Source of the DNA: an uncultured Chthonomonas sp.
GTDB taxonomy: Bacteria > Armatimonadota > Chthonomonadetes > Chthonomonadales > Chthonomonadaceae
Assembly (NCBI GenBank): GCA_903859705.1
Contig: CAIONQ010000098.1
Span: forward strand, 1 to 54,640
Direction of reading: 5' to 3'
DNA: 54,640 bases
The translations under genes were made by a program, and so were the position numbers. Positions 27,264 through 36,900 of the stretch are shown one piece after another; position 1 is the first letter of the stretch; each line of letters opens with the position of its first letter. The notes beneath the pieces were generated by a model. It saw only the letters and a list, made by a program, of their open reading frames with translations. It did no database searches and was not told where the DNA came from.

Positions 27264-27899
27264 TCATGGTTTCTTGTTGGCACCCTGGGCACGCTGAAGG
27301 AACGGGTTGGGCTTCATTTCGATCTTCTTAACGGTTTGAAGATAATCCAGAACTGGCTCTGAAAGCTTGCCACCAACCTGGGCGTGGAAGTGCAATGAGA
27401 AGCCGTGTGGGCCTCTGGTATCAATTAGTTTTGGCTGCAGAGTTAGGAATGCCTTTACTGCATCCAATTGGCCCTTCATGGCTGCGCAGAAGATATCGAT
27501 TCTAGCGCCGCGCTCCAGCAGAAAGTCCACTATATCGTGCCGTCCCATGTGCGATGCGCCACCAAGGGCAGTTTCCCAATCGCCATGGCCCCAATCGATC
27601 ATGCCATTCAGAAGAAATGGCTCCTTATCCAGGAGTTTCTTCGTCATATCCAGATCAGAGTGTGCGTAAATCACAAAGTCCTGAACCATTTGGCGGTTTA
27701 TCTGTTGCTTTTTCCAGGATGGTTTGAAATCTGGCGCCGCGTAATCCCTTTCAAATGTTGCCTCAACTGGGCCAGTAGCTGCAGGCACAGGTACGGCAGG
27801 TGGCTGAGAATCTTCTGCTTTGGCAGCGCCTGTAAAAGTTGCCACCACCAGGCCAGTGGTAAGGGTAGTAAATGATCTGCGAGAGATGGGGTTGTTCAC
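27264..27899 (-). CDS. Exported ankyrin-type repeat protein
   Basis: Start: GTG at 27899 is preferred because AGGAGG (27905-27910 on the plus strand as CCTCCT) sits 5 bases upstream and it opens a TAT-like signal (RRSFTTLTTGLVVATFTGAAKA). 211 residues. The body has ankyrin-like units: WETALGGASHMGRHDIVDFL, LLERGARIDIFCAAMKGQLD and LTLQPKLIDTRGPHG. Ankyrin repeats mediate protein binding; no catalytic motif is visible. The longer open frame upstream is ignored because it lacks an RBS. Confidence 0.7.
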   Translation of the reverse strand: MNNPISRRSFTTLTTGLVVATFTGAAKAEDSQPPAVPVPAATGPVEATFERDYAAPDFKPSWKKQQINRQMVQDFVIYAHSDLDMTKKLLDKEPFLLNGMIDWGHGDWETALGGASHMGRHDIVDFLLERGARIDIFCAAMKGQLDAVKAFLTLQPKLIDTRGPHGFSLHFHAQVGGKLSEPVLDYLQTVKKIEMKPNPFLQRAQGANKKP

Positions 27900-28286
27900 G
27901 GAAGCCTCCTGAAGCAGCCTTGCAAAAAAGAGTGCAGCGGCATTCGCCACTGATAGGGAGTTACAGCACGGCTTCGCATCTAACAATCGCTCAGCGCGCC
28001 CATTGGTTTCAGTATACCTGCATGGTTTGCGCAACGACAAAGTGATGAAGCCATCGCGCTTAAGTAGTGTGGGCTTTGGCCAATGCAGTGTTGCAAATTG
28101 GGTAGGGCTGATGAGTTTAGCTTAAGACTAATCTGTGCGTTTGATCACTCGGCGGTATCTCCTCCTGAAGGCATGAGACCAACATTTCCACTCTGGCGAA
28201 CAAGAAGCCAGATAGGTCAGTCTTGAAGGTATGCTGCGCTGTACCGCTGAGAGCGATTACGCGTTTTCTTCGGGAGGTTTTGTGCC

Positions 28287-30368
28287 ATGAAGAAATCTGT
28301 TTTGTTGTTGCTACTAATTGCTGTAATGCTTTCAATATTGCGGGGGCCAGCGCTGGCACAGGGCTGGGTAAAAACAGCACCGCCTGGCATGGTTACGCTG
28401 GATTGTGGCAAGAATAACTCTGTTTTCATTGTTGGGGAGCCAATCGTTTTTAAAGTCAATGGCAACCGTGTAGCAAAGTGGGAAGTGCGGGGCTTTGACG
28501 GCAATATTGTGGATGGTGAAGTGGCTGTGAATGATGCGGAAATTCGCATCAAACCGCAACCACCTGCCTGGTATAAGCTATACATCTACGGTTCATTGGC
28601 CCATCCTCCCTTCGGCATGGAGATTGGTGGCACCACATTTTCGGTGTTTCGAAAGAAAGATGGTTTTCCAGACATTCCTGCGAAGGGTACGCCCACCGGG
28701 TCCAGTGCATCAATGGATGAGCCCATGCGCGGCGTAACAGGTATGGGGCCACAGCGGCATGTGGCCGATGCATCCAAACCTGAGGAATCTATACGCAAAC
28801 TGGAAGCAGATATAGCGTTAGATAAGTCTTACTACCTTCCATATGATCCTCTGCGCAAACGTGCACTATTGGTGGCGTTTCCCAGGGGAACACGAGATCT
28901 GGAGGGTGTTCGGAAGATAGTGCAGCGCTTCAAGAACGAAGTAGAGTACTGGGAACCACGAAATGAGCCCAACGGAGGAAGTTCTGGATCAGATTTTGTT
29001 ATTAAGGAGTTAAAGCCGTTTTATGAAACAGTAAAGAGCGTGGATAAAAGGCTGAAAGTTCTTGGCCCGGGCACGGTTTCCATTGGGCCATTTGGCTCCG
29101 GGTTAACCTGGATTGAAGACTTTATGAGAGCCGGGGGTGGCAAGTACATCGATGCGTTCTCATTCCATGCTTACAATACTGTTAATGGCGACCTGTGGCT
29201 TGCGCGCAAAGCACTGGATAGTCTCCATGCTTTGCTCGCAAAGCATGGTTTAGGGAGTATTGAAAAGTGGCAAACTGAGCAGGGATACTTTGCAGCCATG
29301 TATGGTTCATATCAGCCAGGGCACCAGGCAAGGTGGACCATGCTGCAGATGATGGTGTACGAGCAATATGGCATACCCAAAGAACACAACCACCTTTGGT
29401 ACGATCGAAGCCACGGGTTCTGGGATTTTCCTACATGGTGGGAAAATCAGGATGGCAGCCTGAATCCGGCCGCAGCCTTAATGCGAGTATGGTCGGAAGA
29501 GCTCTATGGAACTAGATTCGCCCATGCGTATGATCTTGGTGTAAACGGCAATACCATGTTTGTGGGCAGCATGTTTACTGGGCCCGGTAAATCGCTGGCT
29601 GTATTTCAGAGCGCGGGAAGTACGGATGGGAAGATACACCTAAAAGTATCCGGAGGATCAATCTTACATACGGTGTCGGCTTTTGGCGTAGAGAATGACC
29701 TGACGGTTCTGTCTGGATTGGTGATGCTACCAGTAAACCAATTGCCAGTGTATATAGAGCTCAAGCAGGGGCAAACCATAGTTCCCGTACCGCAAGATTT
29801 CGGGCAAAATCTTGCCCTTCAACCTGGAGTTACTGCCTTTGCCTCGGGAACTGGGCAACACCCAATCGATAAGCGTATTGACAACAATATCAATAAGATC
29901 ATAAACGGTGTGTACGACAACTGGTATTGGAGCCAGCAGAGAGACACACAGCCCTGGATGGACGATACTGTAGGATTTCCTGCGTGGGTTGAAATTCGGC
30001 TTCCTACAACGCAAAAGGTATCGAGGGTAATCGTATTTGCGGGTAATCCATGGCAGTGGATGGGCACGCTATTAGACTATGAACTGCAGGCAGAAGTGAG
30101 TGGAAAGTGGATTACATTGGAACACATTGTAGAGCCACCACGAACAATAAAGGTGTATACACCGGTTACACGCACCACTGTCGATAGCTTTGCATCCGAC
30201 AGATGGATATTTCAGCACTCATTTAAGCCAGTACTCACTTCAAAAATCAGGCTGCTTGTTCACAACACCACATTTGGAGGAGGCGCCACACAAGATGTGG
30301 TTGATGCCGGGGGGCAAACTGGTAAACACCAGATAACGCTGCGCGAAATCGAGATTTATGCGAAATAG
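28287..30368 (+). CDS. Secreted GH39-like glycoside hydrolase with F5/8-type C-terminal module
   Basis: The 693-residue protein has a signal peptide (VLLLLLIAVMLSILRGPALAQ). A beta-sandwich lies ahead of a TIM barrel with the clan GH-A pair: acid/base E227 in PRNEPNG and probable nucleophile E331 in WQTEQGY. YIDAFSFHAYN is the beta-5/6 strand motif. The last 170 residues (LQPGVTAFASGTGQ, PAWVEIRLP, LREIEIYAK) form a discoidin/F5-8-type sugar-binding module. The presumed role is release of glycan residues outside the cell. The family assignment among GH-A clan members is tentative. Confidence 0.7.
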   Translation: MKKSVLLLLLIAVMLSILRGPALAQGWVKTAPPGMVTLDCGKNNSVFIVGEPIVFKVNGNRVAKWEVRGFDGNIVDGEVAVNDAEIRIKPQPPAWYKLYIYGSLAHPPFGMEIGGTTFSVFRKKDGFPDIPAKGTPTGSSASMDEPMRGVTGMGPQRHVADASKPEESIRKLEADIALDKSYYLPYDPLRKRALLVAFPRGTRDLEGVRKIVQRFKNEVEYWEPRNEPNGGSSGSDFVIKELKPFYETVKSVDKRLKVLGPGTVSIGPFGSGLTWIEDFMRAGGGKYIDAFSFHAYNTVNGDLWLARKALDSLHALLAKHGLGSIEKWQTEQGYFAAMYGSYQPGHQARWTMLQMMVYEQYGIPKEHNHLWYDRSHGFWDFPTWWENQDGSLNPAAALMRVWSEELYGTRFAHAYDLGVNGNTMFVGSMFTGPGKSLAVFQSAGSTDGKIHLKVSGGSILHTVSAFGVENDLTVLSGLVMLPVNQLPVYIELKQGQTIVPVPQDFGQNLALQPGVTAFASGTGQHPIDKRIDNNINKIINGVYDNWYWSQQRDTQPWMDDTVGFPAWVEIRLPTTQKVSRVIVFAGNPWQWMGTLLDYELQAEVSGKWITLEHIVEPPRTIKVYTPVTRTTVDSFASDRWIFQHSFKPVLTSKIRLLVHNTTFGGGATQDVVDAGGQTGKHQITLREIEIYAK

Positions 30369-30381
30369 CCAGGTAGGCTGG

Positions 30382-30888
30382 CTACAGCCCGAGTTCTGCG
30401 AGGCTCGTTGCTGTAATTAGCTTGACGGCAACGTCTCTGGCAGCATTAACCGACAGACCTTGAACCTTAACTTCGAGCTCCTCAGGAACTTCGCCAAAAC
30501 GTGCGGCTATTTGCGCCAGAAGCAACAACTGCATGCCTTCTTGTCGGCCTTCCTGACGGCCCTCTTTCCTGCCCTGCTTAATTGGTAACTTTTGCATTGG
30601 TGCCAGTGTTTTCACAGTTTGCTGCTCCTCGAAATCATTAACCCGGGCCATGTAAGTAGTCTCATACTGTTCGGTTTGTGGCATAAGCAGATCGATAAAT
30701 AGTATCAACTGCTCTATTTTCTCTTTAGAATGGGCACCTGTTTGCGCATACAGCGATTCTGCTATCCGCAGCTTCCACTCAAACCGCGACTCTGGTTGTC
30801 CATACGTTTCAAGCGACTTTAGATGCGCCATCACCACTACGGCAAATGGGTTGGTGCTTGCCTCCAGCATATTCCACTGGCTGCTGTT
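30382..30888 (-). pseudogene. Truncated Rpn/PD-(D/E)XK-type transposase with DUF4351-like tail
   Basis: The open frame encodes TNPFAVVVMAHLKSLET, FEWKLRIAESLYAQTG, LILFIDLLMPQTEQY and a lysine/glutamate-rich linker (KEGRQEGRQEG), ending with a short helical tail (LEVKVQGLSVNAARD, LAELGL). That order matches the second half of Rpn/YhgA-like proteins and DUF4351. The N-terminal nuclease core (about 130 residues with D, E-x-K) is missing. Reading in frame continues upstream as WNML to a TAA at 30889-30891, so the break lies at that point. It is likely a dead mobile-element fragment. Confidence 0.7.
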
Positions 30889-30911
30889 TTACAATAAAAC
30901 ACCAACAGCCT

Positions 30912-30946
30912 GCCTGTAGCCACCAATTCGGAAGGTGGCTATAGGC
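30912..30946 (-). terminator. Terminator of the HicA-like/eRF1-like gene
   Basis: A 13-bp stem (one G-T pair) at 30912-30924/30934-30946 is followed on the minus strand by TGTTGGTGTTTTATTG. Confidence 0.65.
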
Positions 30947-30971
30947 ATCAATTATTTATTGGTTGGCAGTT

Positions 30972-31682
30972 TCAGTGCGCAAGCGCATCGTGCACAGTGG
31001 ATGCATTATAAGCAACATAGAAGGCGCGTGCCTTTTGTAGAATCTCATCTTCAGTCAGTGCCTCAATATCCAGGGTTACTGTGCCAACAACTCTGCTGGC
31101 AATCTCAGGATAGTGGGAGGTTAAGAAATCAACAAAGTGTGTTGCGGAACAACTGGAACCTGTGCCATTGCCTACAAGAAGCACCTCGCCGGCACTGGCA
31201 AGTGTGGCTGCAATTGCCTGATAATAGGCAAGATTCTCTGGTGCGCGGGATGCTTTGTCAACACCATCTGTATGAATGAGGCGGTTGAGGGATCCTTCTG
31301 GATCATATGGCTCAAAATGCTCGGGAACACTCCCTTTATCTTCTGAACGATAAACAAGGCCCTGCTTTCTGTTAATTACAACTACCAGCCGTAAGTCGGG
31401 ACCATTTGCAGCCGCTTTCTCCTCATGGCCGGCGCTCTGCAGGAAGTGCCTCAGATCGAGTATTTCCTGAACGTTAGAAATCTCTTTGCCCTGAGATCGG
31501 TGCAAAACCTGGGATATGCCGTTAACGGTTAGCAACAGGTGCCCGTTGTTCTCTTCTTCCACAGTTCCCAGGTGTTTCATTAGCGAAACCACATCATGAA
31601 ACATAACATTCTGGGAAGTTGGGTGCTGAAATAGCTGCTGTAGCGTTTTCTTATCGCCGCTGTTGAGGTGATCTGTATGCAT
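30972..31682 (-). CDS. HicA-like N-terminal plus eRF1/host-attachment-like C-terminal protein
   Basis: 236 residues. Residues about 12-75 (LFQHPTSQNVMFHDVVSLMK, LGTVEEENNGHLLLTVNG) resemble a HicA-like mRNA-interferase-type fold as found in a family of conserved hypotheticals. From about 95 (LRLVVVINRKQGLVYRS, PEHFEPYDPEGSLNRL, VLLVGNGTGSSCSATHFVDF) it matches the eRF1-domain-like/host-attachment family. No catalytic histidine of active HicA is obvious. Family members are often stress-linked. It is a complete gene with its own terminator. Confidence 0.5.
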   Translation of the reverse strand: MHTDHLNSGDKKTLQQLFQHPTSQNVMFHDVVSLMKHLGTVEEENNGHLLLTVNGISQVLHRSQGKEISNVQEILDLRHFLQSAGHEEKAAANGPDLRLVVVINRKQGLVYRSEDKGSVPEHFEPYDPEGSLNRLIHTDGVDKASRAPENLAYYQAIAATLASAGEVLLVGNGTGSSCSATHFVDFLTSHYPEIASRVVGTVTLDIEALTEDEILQKARAFYVAYNASTVHDALAH

Positions 31683-31877
31683 GATAGGTTGGGCTTTCTG
31701 CCTGGATATCTTTTAGCAAGAGTACATTAGCACCGGAAATTTGAACGCGATGCGAGCCAATATATGTGTCGAGTTCTAAATTGAAGCGAAGGGGTTAATA
31801 GTAAGCAGAAATGCGGTTCACACCCAGTATAGAGGGCGTCCCCTTGCTTCCATGATCCGGAATTGTATATGAGAATG

Positions 31878-31913
31878 CCCCTCTCTGCGCAGAACAAGGA
31901 GCGCAGAGAGGGG
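31878..31913 (-). terminator. Hairpin after the BON protein gene
   Basis: Perfect 13-bp arms, 31878-31890 and 31901-31913, are centred about 30 bases past the stop of the BON gene on the minus strand. No strong T-run. Confidence 0.6.
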
Positions 31914-31923
31914 TGAGTTGTTA

Positions 31924-32577
31924 CTATAGGGCTACAGCAAGGTCATCGTTTACCGATAGCACGCCGGGTGCCGACCACGCAGCATCAATTGCCTCGTCAT
32001 GCTCTTTCCATGAAGAAACGCTGCCGCTCAGCATCACATTGCCTTTGCTGGTTTCCACCGTAATTCGCCGGGCATCCATATCTGCATTTCTGCGGAATGC
32101 CGCTTCAATGCTGGTGGTAACATCCGTCCAATTAGCAGAGGGCTTAATCGTTACATTATTGGCAACCGCTTTTACACCTACCAGGTACTTAATGCAACGC
32201 TCTGCAGCATTCTTCTGATAGTGCCAATCCACATTGCCGTCAATGGTAACATAGCCATCAGAAACCACGACCTTTATACTATCCGTCGGAACCTGAAAAT
32301 CCCAGCGCAGTGAGTTTAGTGCCGCTTCTGCAATGTCCTGATCGGTGGGCTGGCCAAGGCCCTTCGGTTTTACAACTATATCGTTAGCAATAGCCTTCAC
32401 GCCGTAAACACGCTTTGCTGCATCCTGCGCTGCCATCTTTTCAATGTAGTGGCCAACCTGCCCCGTAAGGGTAATGGTGTTGTTATCGGCGGTTACACCA
32501 ATATGTGCTGCATCCAGGCTGGGCTGCCACTTCAGCTCTGCCAGTACATCGTTTCGCAATTGAGTGTCGCATTTCAT
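31924..32577 (-). CDS. Triple BON-domain protein
   Basis: Start: ATG 32577 with AGGAGA about 6 bases upstream is preferred over the longer frame to 32760. 217 residues, no signal peptide. Three repeats of about 70 residues have the BON pattern: HIGVTADNNTITLTGQVGHY, IKVVVSDGYVTIDGNVDWHY and ITVETSKGNVMLSGSVSSW, each followed by a helix and an I.V.ND.. or L.VNDDL strand. OsmY-like BON proteins are stress-induced and bind membranes or proteins. Single gene. Confidence 0.9.
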   Translation of the reverse strand: MKCDTQLRNDVLAELKWQPSLDAAHIGVTADNNTITLTGQVGHYIEKMAAQDAAKRVYGVKAIANDIVVKPKGLGQPTDQDIAEAALNSLRWDFQVPTDSIKVVVSDGYVTIDGNVDWHYQKNAAERCIKYLVGVKAVANNVTIKPSANWTDVTTSIEAAFRRNADMDARRITVETSKGNVMLSGSVSSWKEHDEAIDAAWSAPGVLSVNDDLAVAL

Positions 32578-32760
32578 GATAAATCTCCTAAGATGGTTCC
32601 GAAGCGTGCGTAGGCGTTTGAGCGCTTCTACCCCGAATGTGTGATAAACAACACTTCCGGCAACAGAACCACAGATGAGATCCAATGCAGGCATTAAAGG
32701 TTCCTTAAAGTGATGAAGGCAATCGATAGACACCAAAGATTGGTAATGTGTGAGTGTCAA

Positions 32761-33257
32761 ACTGTCCCAATATTAAAATGAGTAAGTCTGGAGATCAAAC
32801 TCAACACATCTCATTCAGGAGTTGTGTTCATGGCTCAATCAGAAGTTCCTCTTGCTCTGTGGCGGATCGCCTCGCCGCTATCGATTTGCTTGATGGAAGC
32901 TCAGGCAAGTCGTCCATCCAAAAACTCAACCCGAGCCAATATTATCGACGGCGTTGGGCAGCCTCAGCCAGCTCAATGAAAAGCTTTACACGGCCGAAGG
33001 CTGTGTGAGCATAAAATGGGATTGAGCATCACAGTGCGATGGTGCGTGGCAGACACAAAAACCTATGGCAATTCCCTAACTATTAAATTAATATTGCGTT
33101 GTAAATATCTGTGTGGCTTTGGTTAGCAAGTGCACAGAATATTCCGCTTACGGTCAGGCTTAACTATTGATTTGATACCTGGTGGAGATTTCTGGTGCGT
33201 TTTTCACGCTCTCAGCGATTAACAATTTCCAGCTTTTGGTTTAATTCGTTCTACACG
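32761..33257. other. Gene-poor spacer, about 500 bases
   Basis: A weak frame at 32830-32979 (49 residues, AGGAG upstream of ATG) is present but has no recognisable domain and an improbable composition. The rest is AT-rich, with no clear hairpin or promoter that I can support. It may hold degraded sequence. Confidence 0.4.
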
Positions 33258-35399
33258 CTATTTTTTCGATCCCATAAGGATGGTTCGTGCAACCTTTTCA
33301 ATTTCTGCTTCTGTTACAGGGTACATGTGTACTAATTGGTCTTCGCCCGCTGTTACGACGTACTTACCATTTGGAGTGAAACGCGCTATGTTCATCTTTA
33401 GGCCATTTCCACGCACAACCAGTTCAGGATGCTTCAGGTTGAAGGGGGCAGTGACAAAGGAGGCTGGTAGCCGCCATATTCTGGTGCTTCCATCGGCCCC
33501 AGTTGTTACAAGACGGCGGCCATCAGGTGAAAACATGGCGGAGAAAAGTGGAATATCACTGGCATGTATTACGCCAACCAGATTGCCGTGGAGAGTACCA
33601 AAGAGGTACGCTTTGCCATCGCCATCCGCCGTTAGTACAAACCTTTCATCTGGTGAATACACTGCGCTCCACGGAAGATACTCTGTTGGATATCCACGGT
33701 GGCCGGGGAGTTGGTAGACTGCATCCACTGAACCCAAACTCGTGTTGTACCGATAAGCACTTCCGTCATTGGCAGCTGCCAGAATATGAGTTCCGTCTTG
33801 TTCGAAAACTGCACTTACGAATGCAGATCCACTCGGCAGAGACCACTGTGCAATTTGATGTCCTGTTACTGAATCCCATACCCTTACTGTCTTGTCCTGA
33901 GAAGCGGTTACCAACTTTTTATTGTCATGAGAGAAAAATACTGTCCACACCCTGCCTGTGTGCCCACTTAGCTGAACTGCTGTACGTCCACCTATCTCAA
34001 GTTGATCTCTGTTGATAACATGGACACTTCCATCTGCTGCAGCTATTGCAATTTTTGAACCGTCTGGTGAGTAGACTGAATGGTCTAAGGGAGATTTGTT
34101 AAACTGGATACTGCGAATTGGGTCATAACGAAATCCGCGACTTTCTACAGAATTCTCAATATTCTGATTCAGATGCCAGATATGCACCGCACCATCGATA
34201 GAAGCCGCGGTGAGTTCACTGCCATCTGGTGAGCAGTCTGCATAGTATATTGTTCCCCTGGCACCGTTGTAGGTCAGCTGATTCAGAAGCCAGATATCAG
34301 CGTATCCGAACTGAGTTGTGGTGACCAAAGTACGGCCAGACTTACTGAATTGCACAGACCTAGCATCTAGTGTGCGTGTAGCCAGGGTTTGCATTGGCTG
34401 CATCATCTCCGGAATGTACCAAACTTGTACATTACCACGGGCATTTGCAGCAGCGAGCCAAAAGCTATCACCAGAATCGTGTAGATCCTGAACGGTGCCA
34501 TAGGCACCGTGGTATCTACGTGCTTCCTTGCCCCATTGGCTTGGGGCGGCGGCTGGTCCATAGTATGATATTAAACCACCTTCCTGAGAGCCAACGAAGA
34601 TGAGCTCTGAGAAGTGTGAAAAGGCAACAGAAATTGGGTGGAAATTCTCTCCCTGTATGTTAGGCCGAATTGTCATCAAACATGCACCGGTTCGTGCATC
34701 CCAGACTCTTATGGACTTATCATGGTCCACCTGGAGACTATCTCCGATTGATACAATGTAACGGTCAGAACCAGCGACATCTGAAGAAAAAGATATGTTA
34801 GTAACCGCGCCTGAATGGCCACGCAATATAATACGTGATCCGTTGCTAACGTCCCAAACAATCGCAGTTGAACTATCACCGTTCGTCACCAAATATTTGC
34901 CATCTGCGGAGAGATCGGCTTGAGCAAGGGCTTCTGTTTTGCACTCAAATTCACGGATGAGTTTACATCTAAACTCCGGTTCCTCAAGGAAGTCCCACAC
35001 TTGAAAAGCTGCTATGCCCCTTTCACTCCGGCAAGCAGTGACGAGGCGATGGGCTTTAAATGCAAAACGAGCAACCGCTATCTGTGAGACGGCAAATGAC
35101 GATGGAACAACCGGGATCGACGCAACCAGCTTCCATGTATTTGTGTTGTAGATTTGTGCAGATCTTCCCTGCCCTGCAAGCACCAGGAATCGGTCATCAG
35201 AAGAGAGGCTGCCGGTGTTGAGCTTGCCGTCATGTTTGATTCTATGAATGCGATGTGCATCTGCAGTTACTGCGTCAAAGAGCGCGCGGTACATCGAACT
35301 AGGTGGCCCATGGCCAGATTGACGAAATCGATCGATAGCGGATATTCCAAGTTCAACTGCCTCACTCTCGTTGCCAGCTTGCTGAGCAAGCAACCTCAC
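33258..35399 (-). CDS. WD40 protein, 14 blades, probable C-terminal half of a split protein
   Basis: 713 residues from a GTG. I count 14 WD-type units ending in motifs such as STAIVWDVSNG, KSIRVWDARTG, GNVQVWYIPE, GYADIWLLNQ, GAVHIWHLNQN, KTVRVWDSVTG and GSTRIWRLPAS, which would make two seven-bladed propellers. WD40 propellers are protein-binding platforms. The frame remains coding-like upstream of the GTG (LDAARANNEQESERV, to 35453), overlapping the end of the ATPase gene in another frame, so the two were probably one protein. Without frameshifting, the GTG or reinitiation 19 bases after the ATPase stop would start it. Confidence 0.85.
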   Translation of the reverse strand: MRLLAQQAGNESEAVELGISAIDRFRQSGHGPPSSMYRALFDAVTADAHRIHRIKHDGKLNTGSLSSDDRFLVLAGQGRSAQIYNTNTWKLVASIPVVPSSFAVSQIAVARFAFKAHRLVTACRSERGIAAFQVWDFLEEPEFRCKLIREFECKTEALAQADLSADGKYLVTNGDSSTAIVWDVSNGSRIILRGHSGAVTNISFSSDVAGSDRYIVSIGDSLQVDHDKSIRVWDARTGACLMTIRPNIQGENFHPISVAFSHFSELIFVGSQEGGLISYYGPAAAPSQWGKEARRYHGAYGTVQDLHDSGDSFWLAAANARGNVQVWYIPEMMQPMQTLATRTLDARSVQFSKSGRTLVTTTQFGYADIWLLNQLTYNGARGTIYYADCSPDGSELTAASIDGAVHIWHLNQNIENSVESRGFRYDPIRSIQFNKSPLDHSVYSPDGSKIAIAAADGSVHVINRDQLEIGGRTAVQLSGHTGRVWTVFFSHDNKKLVTASQDKTVRVWDSVTGHQIAQWSLPSGSAFVSAVFEQDGTHILAAANDGSAYRYNTSLGSVDAVYQLPGHRGYPTEYLPWSAVYSPDERFVLTADGDGKAYLFGTLHGNLVGVIHASDIPLFSAMFSPDGRRLVTTGADGSTRIWRLPASFVTAPFNLKHPELVVRGNGLKMNIARFTPNGKYVVTAGEDQLVHMYPVTEAEIEKVARTILMGSKK

Positions 35400-35418
35400 T
35401 CGTTCGCTCTCTTGTTCG

Positions 35419-36900
35419 TTATTTGCGCGTGCTGCGTCTAACTTCTGCGGTCGTTACCGCACGATTAAGCTCCTGAAGTTTGGCTTCTGTACTTGCGATG
35501 CTCTTTAATAGAGCGACCTTCTCTCTGGCGAGGCGTGCTCGATCGGAGCGTGTTCGAACCGTAACACTCTCCGATTGTTGATATTGTGTTTTCAAATCTG
35601 TGAGCTTCTCTGTGAAAGACAAGATCTGGTGATGTAAGCCATCAACCGTGCGCTTCTGCTGTGAGATTTCCACGCGGTAACTGTGTGCCTGCCGCTCACG
35701 CAGCTCTCGTTGGCTCCAGGCAATTGCCAGGGATGCCAGGAGCGTGATCCAGATAGCACTGGCCCTTATGAATCCGGCGCGCAATGCGGCTTTTTGGCGT
35801 TTCTGTTCAGCATCAGGCATCGCACCTTTTATCCATGCTGAATCGAATACCGCTGAATAAATCCGATTCCTGACTACAACAGTTGCACCTTCGGCTGAGC
35901 TGAAAATTCGCACAACTCCAGAAAGCATGAGTGCCTGCACGAACCTGTCTGCAGGATCATATTTAAATCCCTGTTTGTTTGATATGATTTTGGAGTACTG
36001 AAACAAGACTTCGGGTGTATCTTGAGCGTACGCTAGAAGGCGCCGCTGGACTAATGCAAGGTTGTCTTCCTGAAATCGCTCACCCCGGCGCAAAAAGTTT
36101 TCTGTACAGCAATGATCTACATCGTGAATTGTACTAGCGGCGGTGGATACCAGTGCAGCGCAGAGCTTCTGACTGAGATATGGGTGCCCACTTGTCCAAT
36201 AGTACACTCGGTCTAATAAATGGGAGCACTTGTCTGGCAGACCGTTCTGAAGTATCCTCATTTCATTAAATGTAAAATCTGAGAGCTCTATCCTCGTACC
36301 GATATTAAATGGTGTAACCCGTGCATCGGAAATCAATTCCGAAGGTGCTGCCACGCCAATCAAGCAGAATTGAATATCCTTTGGTGTGTCGCTATTTTTG
36401 CGCAGGTTGTAACACGCTCGGATCGCAGCGAATAGCTCGTCAGCACTGAAATCCAGGCTTGCCACAGCATCTATCTCATCAATGAAAATAACGAGCTTGT
36501 GGCCGTACCTCTCAAGCGCTTCGTGTCTAATGCACTCAAACAGTCGGTTTACACAACCAAGCCTATGCCGTGTGTTCCAGTGGGCTTCTAGCTCGTCTTC
36601 AATTCCCAGCTGTTCTCCGATGCTTACTAGCAATCCGAAGTACCATTGTTCTACGGATAGGTTCTTTCCACTGACGCTAAGATCAAGTACGGCTACGCCA
36701 TAGCCACGTTGCCTCAGCGATTCCGCACACCTGACCATCAGGGAGGACTTCCCAACCTGTCTGCAATCCAGCACATAGCACAGTTTGCCAGCACAGATCC
36801 CTTCCAGTAAATCTGTGTCAGCTCTACGCACGATGTACGACGGAGCATCAATCGTTAGAGAGCCACCTGTAACATAGAACATTTGCGATTGAGGCATCAT
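35419..36900 (-). CDS. Membrane-anchored AAA-like ATPase with coiled coil
   Basis: Start: ATG 36900, forming ATGA with the previous stop; 493 residues. AAA-like (PF14516-type) domain: SYIVRRADTDLLEGI, Walker A DCRQVGKSSLM (K51) and Walker B KLVIFIDEID (D141, E142). A later LSDFTFNEMRIL and YYWTSGHPYLSQKLC are typical of this STAND-related family. One transmembrane helix is at about 377-395 (ASAIWITLLASLAIAW), then about 95 residues of coiled coil to the end. In related proteins the coil continues into WD40 repeats; here a stop intervenes at 35419-35421. It probably senses a signal through the propeller and acts at the membrane. Confidence 0.85.
   Translation of the reverse strand: MMPQSQMFYVTGGSLTIDAPSYIVRRADTDLLEGICAGKLCYVLDCRQVGKSSLMVRCAESLRQRGYGVAVLDLSVSGKNLSVEQWYFGLLVSIGEQLGIEDELEAHWNTRHRLGCVNRLFECIRHEALERYGHKLVIFIDEIDAVASLDFSADELFAAIRACYNLRKNSDTPKDIQFCLIGVAAPSELISDARVTPFNIGTRIELSDFTFNEMRILQNGLPDKCSHLLDRVYYWTSGHPYLSQKLCAALVSTAASTIHDVDHCCTENFLRRGERFQEDNLALVQRRLLAYAQDTPEVLFQYSKIISNKQGFKYDPADRFVQALMLSGVVRIFSSAEGATVVVRNRIYSAVFDSAWIKGAMPDAEQKRQKAALRAGFIRASAIWITLLASLAIAWSQRELRERQAHSYRVEISQQKRTVDGLHHQILSFTEKLTDLKTQYQQSESVTVRTRSDRARLAREKVALLKSIASTEAKLQELNRAVTTAEVRRSTRK

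Noticed and set aside
27900-28040. Longer N-terminus for the ankyrin-type protein
   Set aside because: No RBS, and the GTG at 27899 has AGGAGG and a signal peptide.
32578-32760. Longer N-terminus for the BON protein
   Set aside because: The ATG at 32577 has AGGAGA upstream; the upstream residues are not BON-like.
32830-32979. 49-residue plus-strand frame
   Set aside because: An RBS-like AGGAG is present but the peptide has no domain or coding look; not supported.
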